A stretch of DNA of 64,000 nucleotides from JABMQB01 sp963677475 (lineage in GTDB: Bacteria; Bacteroidota; Bacteroidia; Bacteroidales; Prolixibacteraceae). The notes beneath the pieces were generated by a model, which did not search any database, was not told the DNA's origin, and worked only from the letters and a program-made list of their open reading frames with translations. The position numbers were made by a program, and so were the translations under genes. The stretch covers positions 248,001 through 312,000 of the forward strand of contig CAXXQD010000022.1 of the NCBI GenBank assembly GCA_963677475.2, in the 5' to 3' direction. Below, in pieces: positions 60,390 to 64,000 of the stretch. The number at the start of each line of letters is the position of its first letter. Within the stretch, counting starts at the first letter, position 1.

Positions 60390-61160
60390 TTAAAATTTGA
60401 GGTGTTTTACCGATTGCCCATTGTTTTTAATCTCTTGCAAAGCAGCAATCCCAACTTCAATGTGTTTTTCAACGAAGTCTGAAGTAACTTTTTTATCGCT
60501 GGCATCTGTTTTTACACCCGTTGAGATCATTGGTTGGTCTGATACCAATAACAAAGCCCCTGTTGGTATTTGGTTGGCAAATCCTACCGTAAAAATGGTG
60601 GCAGTTTCCATGTCAATGGCCATTGCCCTGGTTTTTTCAAGGTATTTTTTAAACCGTTCATCGTATTCCCAAACACGTTTGTTGGTAGTAAAAACTACTC
60701 CTGTCCAATAATCAAGCCCGGAGTTTCGTATAACGTGCGATACTGCCCTTTGCAGGTTAAATGCAGGAAGTGCGGGAATCTCGGGCGGTAAATAATCGTT
60801 CGATGTACCATCGCTTCTTATGGCAGCAATGGGGATAATCATATCGCCCAATTTATTTTTCTTTTTCAGCCCTCCACATTTCCCTAAAAAAAGAACAGCC
60901 TTCGGATGTATGGCGCTTAAAAGGTCCATTATAGTTGCTGCATTTGGGCTACCCATACCAAAATTGATAATAGTGATATTTTCTGCAGTCGCATTGGGCA
61001 TGTTTTTATCGCCACCAATAATTGGAACCTCAAATAGACTGGCAAACATTTCAACATATAATTGAAAATTTGTGAGAATAATATACTTGCCAAAATTTTC
61101 CAATTTTGTTCCAGTGTACCTCGGGAGCCAATTATCTACAATCTCTTTTTTTGTCTTCAT
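60390..61160 (-). CDS. amn: AMP nucleosidase
   Basis: The enzyme splits AMP into adenine and ribose 5-phosphate. From ATG 61160 it has 256 residues, starting MKTKKEIVDNWLPRYTG, which is the usual beginning of the short Bacteroidota AMP nucleosidase. NFGMGSPNAATIMDLLSAI and FLGKCGGLKKKNKLGD bind the sugar-phosphate, and AMAIDMETATIFTVGF carries the catalytic Asp/Glu-type site of the nucleoside phosphorylase fold. The open frame continues to 61322, but a perfect promoter (61202-61232) lies inside that extension and the divergent gene overlaps it, so 61160 is the better start. It leads the operon amn-holA-rhomboid-aminotransferase-like. Confidence 0.93.
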   Translation of the reverse strand: MKTKKEIVDNWLPRYTGTKLENFGKYIILTNFQLYVEMFASLFEVPIIGGDKNMPNATAENITIINFGMGSPNAATIMDLLSAIHPKAVLFLGKCGGLKKKNKLGDMIIPIAAIRSDGTSNDYLPPEIPALPAFNLQRAVSHVIRNSGLDYWTGVVFTTNKRVWEYDERFKKYLEKTRAMAIDMETATIFTVGFANQIPTGALLLVSDQPMISTGVKTDASDKKVTSDFVEKHIEVGIAALQEIKNNGQSVKHLKF

Positions 61161-61201
61161 ACCTTCTAAATAGGAATTTACTACCTCCTTCAATGCACCT
61201 A

Positions 61202-61232
61202 CAAAAATAGGTTTTCCTTTTCCAATCCCAAA
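61202..61232 (-). promoter_or_regulatory. Promoter of the amn operon
   Basis: On the minus strand TTTG (61232-61229), a 19-nt spacer and TATTTTTG (61209-61202) are a full consensus match. The predicted transcription start is near 61195, 35 nt before the ATG at 61160. Confidence 0.7.
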
Positions 61233-61312
61233 ATGGGGCATTGTAATATTTTGAATCCAATTTTTGTACTTTTGACCTGAATTAGGTTTTGCACAAGTTA
61301 AAGAAAATTGAT

Positions 61313-61786
61313 ATGCATACATTGAATTTGCCCAAATATAATTTTCGTACCAAGTCGGAAGATGGGAAGGGATTTATTTTTGACGACATTCGGAAAAAAT
61401 TTGTGGTTTTAACACCGGAAGAGTGGGTACGCCAAAATATGATTGAATATTTAAAAGACAAAAAATACCCAAAAACTTTAATGGCGGTCGAAAAGAAAAT
61501 TGTTATTAACAGTCAGCCTCTGCGTTTCGATCTGCTTATTTATTCAAGAAACGGGCAGCCACATTTAATAGCTGAATTTAAATCACCAAGTGTAAAATTG
61601 GATCAAAAAGCTTTTGATCAGGTGGTTCGGTACAATATGGCATTAAAAGTACCTTATATCATGGTGTCAAATGGGATAGACCATTTTTTTTGTACGATTG
61701 ATTACGCCAGGAATACCTATTCGTTTTTAAAAGAAATTCCTGACTTTTGCGACAGGTGCACCTATTCTGGTTCAGGATTTAGTTAA
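61313..61786 (+). CDS. Stand-alone HsdR-N (type I restriction R N-terminal-like) protein
   Basis: The 157-residue protein matches the HSDR_N_2 domain, a PD-(D/E)xK nuclease-like fold. Asp73 in LRFDLLIYS, and Glu88 and Lys90 in HLIAEFKSP, form the expected catalytic triad. The rest of HsdR (the helicase motor) and any HsdM/HsdS are absent. Such stand-alone proteins are common in Bacteroidota and need not be restriction enzymes. ATG 61313 is chosen over a TTG at 61289. It is divergent from amn across 152 nt and ends 3 nt before the convergent GNAT gene. Confidence 0.88.
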   Translation: MHTLNLPKYNFRTKSEDGKGFIFDDIRKKFVVLTPEEWVRQNMIEYLKDKKYPKTLMAVEKKIVINSQPLRFDLLIYSRNGQPHLIAEFKSPSVKLDQKAFDQVVRYNMALKVPYIMVSNGIDHFFCTIDYARNTYSFLKEIPDFCDRCTYSGSGFS

Positions 61787-61789
61787 AGC

Positions 61790-62320
61790 TTATTTCAGGA
61801 TTTTTTGTAACAGCAACTCATCTTTCCAACCCTTTGTGGTTTTAAGCCAATCTTTTTTCACGCCAACTTCAATAAATCCGGCTTTTTTGAACAAGGCAAT
61901 GCTGGTTTTATTGTCGGCACTAATGTTTGCATAAAGCTGGCGGATTCCGATAACGTTGTACGAATAATTCTCCAATGCCTGAATGGCATCAGAAGCAAAT
62001 CCTTGTCTTCGGTCTTCGTTTTTATAGGTCAGGATTCCAATCCCCGCCCGCTGATGGTATGGATCGAAATCAAAAAGGTCGATTGCCCCAACTGGTCTTT
62101 TTTCTTTTGTTTGGATGATCAAACGAAGTTGCTTGGCTTCGTAAATGTCTTTGAATGAATTTTCAATATAAATTCTTAAAATATGTTTTGAAAATGGGGT
62201 TTTTGAGTTGCTGAATTCCCACAATGAGCTGTCGTTTTCCCATTTATAAAGCAATTCAATATCTTCCGGTTCTAAGGGGCGAAGTTCTATGTTCCCGTAT
62301 TCCAAATATGTTTCCATCAC
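61790..62320 (-). CDS. GNAT-family N-acetyltransferase (RimJ/RimL/SpeG-like)
   Basis: The 176-residue protein has the GNAT acetyl-CoA motif at RAGIGILTYKNEDRRQGFAS and the typical RimJ/SpeG N-terminus IELRPLEPEDIELLYKWEND and C-terminal ADNKTSIALFKKAGFIEVG. The substrate could be a protein N-terminus, a polyamine or another amine. Its ATG overlaps the stop of the upstream glycosyltransferase gene by 4 nt. Confidence 0.92.
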   Translation of the reverse strand: MMETYLEYGNIELRPLEPEDIELLYKWENDSSLWEFSNSKTPFSKHILRIYIENSFKDIYEAKQLRLIIQTKEKRPVGAIDLFDFDPYHQRAGIGILTYKNEDRRQGFASDAIQALENYSYNVIGIRQLYANISADNKTSIALFKKAGFIEVGVKKDWLKTTKGWKDELLLQKILK

Positions 62321-64000
62321 AGTTTTCGGCTTAGTTTCTTTCTGCTTTTAAAAATAATTTCCAGATCGGTGGCAAGTTTGTAATCTCTGGCATAAAGAAG
62401 GTTTAATTGGCTTTTTTTAGGCAAATCGAGATGTAGGTCATCGAATAATTCACCCGGATTTAAAATACCATTTTTAAGATTAGGGAGTTCAATATACGCG
62501 CTCTTCTCAGGGATGTAACCCACCCAGGATAAGCTTGCATTAATAACATTAAAAATATTCTTGAAAAGCTGTGCTTTATCCAGAAAAAACCAAATGCTGA
62601 TTGGGGTGCTTAGCAATAATAACAAGGAGAAGAAAACATCGAAAGCCCGTTTCAATCTTCGGTTTTTTATTTTCGATATTGAATTTACGTTTACCACGTA
62701 TAAATCGCCCGCGGTATGAATCGAATTACTACCGATAATACTTAAGCTTTCGGGTGGTGCAATTTTATAATCGACCTGGAGTTTGGTATGTTCCAACATC
62801 GACTTGATTATTTTTCCTGAGCTAATATCTTCGGCACAAAAAATAAGTTCACTGATTTTATTTATTCGGATAATTTCATCCAAATTGTCAATAGATCCAA
62901 GATACTGGTTCCCAAAGTCAGAGTCGTTAAGTGTAACATAACCAATAATTTCAGAGTTAATTTCGGTTTGAGAAAGCAGTTCAGTTACCCTTTTAGCTTC
63001 CTCGGGGTGCCCAATTATTGCAATCCTTTTGGGCTTCTTTTCAAAGAAATGAAATCCTCCCAACCTTATTTTATGGAAAATGATCCGAATAGCAGACAAT
63101 GCAAATAGCGCCCAACCTGAACCTAATAATATCAATGCCCTTGAAAACCTGTAATTTTCATCGACCAAGGAATAAGCCAAAAGAATGGCAATGGTTCCCC
63201 AAACCAACCCGCGAATTACTGTCCATAAACGGTTTGGGATTTTGTAGCCACCTGAAAAGATAATGCCTCCAAGCCAAAACAGAATATAAGTAGGCACAGC
63301 GAACCGATAAAATTCTTCGGGGTAATAACCAGCATAGTATTTAAAGTTTTCCCAATAAGGAGAAATAAACAAATAGCCCAAATAAATTAGTAAGGCATCA
63401 AATACAGGAAGGTAAATTTTAGCAAAAACACGGTTTGCAATGGCCATAAATGCCCTGAAATAGATAGCAAGATTAATGAGAAGGGCGAATAACCTTGCAT
63501 TATTTCCTGTGAAATGTTTATTGGAAAAAATGATCATCGCATTATAAAAAATGCGTATATAATTAACAGAATTCTTTTTAGTGCTTTCGCCCTTATAATG
63601 AATAATAGTGGTTTCGGGAAAATAATAATTTTCATATCCGGCAAGTGTTATCCGATAGGAAAGGTCAATATCTTCGCCATACATGAAAAAGCCTTCGTCC
63701 AATAATCCAACTTTGTTAAGTACAGTTTTCCTTAAAAGCATAAAAGCCCCGGATAAAACATCTACTTTATGGATTTTATCATTGTTGAGGTAGGAGAGGT
63801 GATAAGCGCCAAATTTTTTATTCTTTGGGAAAAGTTTTGATAAGCCAAATATTTTGTAAAAAGCTACCAATGGAGTTGGAAGCCCACGCTTTGATTCAGG
63901 CAGGAAATTTCCTTTCCCATCAATCATTTTTATGCCCAAAGCACCTGCGTTTGGTGTTTTGTCCATGAACTCCAGCACTTTTGCAAAAGTGTCTTCTTCA
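62317..64000 (-). CDS. GT2 glycosyltransferase fused to a degenerate sugar-phosphate transferase-like module (5' end outside the window)
   Basis: The frame stays open to the window edge (residues EEDTFAKVLEFMDKTPNAGA precede the GTG at 63978), so the start is missing. The N-terminal part is the second half of a GT2 domain: VDVLSGAFMLLRKTVLNKVG and GFFMYGEDIDLSYRITLAGY with the ED acceptor motif. Then come about five helices, a Rossmann-like section (RIAIIGHPEEAKRVTELLSQ) as in WbaP/Pss-type undecaprenyl-phosphate sugar transferases, and a C-terminal piece RRLKRAFDVFFSLLLLLSTP with SLSWVGYIPEK that echoes the bacterial sugar transferase domain. The catalytic core of that domain (the KFRTM and acidic region) is missing. 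A role in surface polysaccharide synthesis is likely. Confidence 0.8.
   Translation of the reverse strand, partial: EEDTFAKVLEFMDKTPNAGALGIKMIDGKGNFLPESKRGLPTPLVAFYKIFGLSKLFPKNKKFGAYHLSYLNNDKIHKVDVLSGAFMLLRKTVLNKVGLLDEGFFMYGEDIDLSYRITLAGYENYYFPETTIIHYKGESTKKNSVNYIRIFYNAMIIFSNKHFTGNNARLFALLINLAIYFRAFMAIANRVFAKIYLPVFDALLIYLGYLFISPYWENFKYYAGYYPEEFYRFAVPTYILFWLGGIIFSGGYKIPNRLWTVIRGLVWGTIAILLAYSLVDENYRFSRALILLGSGWALFALSAIRIIFHKIRLGGFHFFEKKPKRIAIIGHPEEAKRVTELLSQTEINSEIIGYVTLNDSDFGNQYLGSIDNLDEIIRINKISELIFCAEDISSGKIIKSMLEHTKLQVDYKIAPPESLSIIGSNSIHTAGDLYVVNVNSISKIKNRRLKRAFDVFFSLLLLLSTPISIWFFLDKAQLFKNIFNVINASLSWVGYIPEKSAYIELPNLKNGILNPGELFDDLHLDLPKKSQLNLLYARDYKLATDLEIIFKSRKKLSRKL

Noticed and set aside
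1..64000. CRISPR arrays, insertion sequences, tRNA or rRNA genes
   Set aside because: I saw no regularly spaced repeats, transposase-like proteins or recognisable RNA genes; a tRNAscan/Rfam search would be needed to exclude small RNAs.

Overview
The window looks like an ordinary chromosomal stretch of a low-GC member of the Bacteroidota, probably a Bacteroidales/Marinilabiliales-type marine or anaerobic lineage (this rank is inference). The signs are a SusC-like TonB receptor with an STN domain beside a DUF4249 lipoprotein, DUF5103 and OmpH/Skp proteins, a GntR-type XylR with xylB-xylA-transporter, a six-gene Na+-NQR operon, and many exact matches to the Bacteroidota promoter (TTTG, 19-20 nt, TAnnTTTG). 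I saw no rRNA, tRNA, CRISPR, insertion sequence or prophage, but I could not search exhaustively.

Layout. 1-8060: end of an outer-membrane barrel gene, an LVIVD-repeat lipoprotein, then a tightly packed surface operon (TonB receptor, DUF4249 lipoprotein, MG2/plug-like protein, small exported protein). 8220-13708: mltD-like transglycosylase, uvrA and a TGS-uridine kinase, in one run. 13871-22650: MATE exporter, then a Mn-signature and an Fe-signature superoxide dismutase flanking a three-gene GT2 + GT-C membrane glycosylation cluster, then a 57-residue winged-helix protein. 22723-28113: xylose regulon with readable promoters and a shared candidate operator. 28388-34530: nitroreductase, proline dehydrogenase, OmpH, a GT2, and a membrane protein/acylphosphatase/aromatic amino acid decarboxylase run. 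34535-40899: an envelope operon with a metallophosphoesterase-like/kinase-like/barrel fusion, histidine phosphatase, outer-membrane protein and ApbE. 41033-43330: HD-PycTM membrane protein plus a membrane class III nucleotide cyclase. 43331-51148: atypical pyruvate kinase and nqrABCDEF. 51341-56801: DUF5103 protein, histidine kinase, pruA. 56893-64000: DivIC/FtsB, YqgE, the amn-holA-rhomboid-aminotransferase operon, a stand-alone HsdR-N nuclease-like protein, GNAT, and an edge-truncated GT2/sugar-transferase-like fusion.

How genes fit together. ApbE can flavinylate NqrB and NqrC, whose SGAT/SGGT sites are visible. Proline dehydrogenase and PruA together turn proline into glutamate, although their genes are 25 kb apart. 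The GT2 polyprenol-phosphate glycosyltransferase can make the lipid-linked donor used by the two GT-C proteins.

Most interesting: (i) the HD-PycTM + class III cyclase pair, a Pycsar-like cyclic-nucleotide module with a built-in HD hydrolase domain; (ii) the 1212-residue envelope fusion whose phosphatase metal ligands are eroded; (iii) four single-base homopolymer insertions in two genes, three of which cancel and hide the damage; (iv) the xylose promoter/operator architecture.
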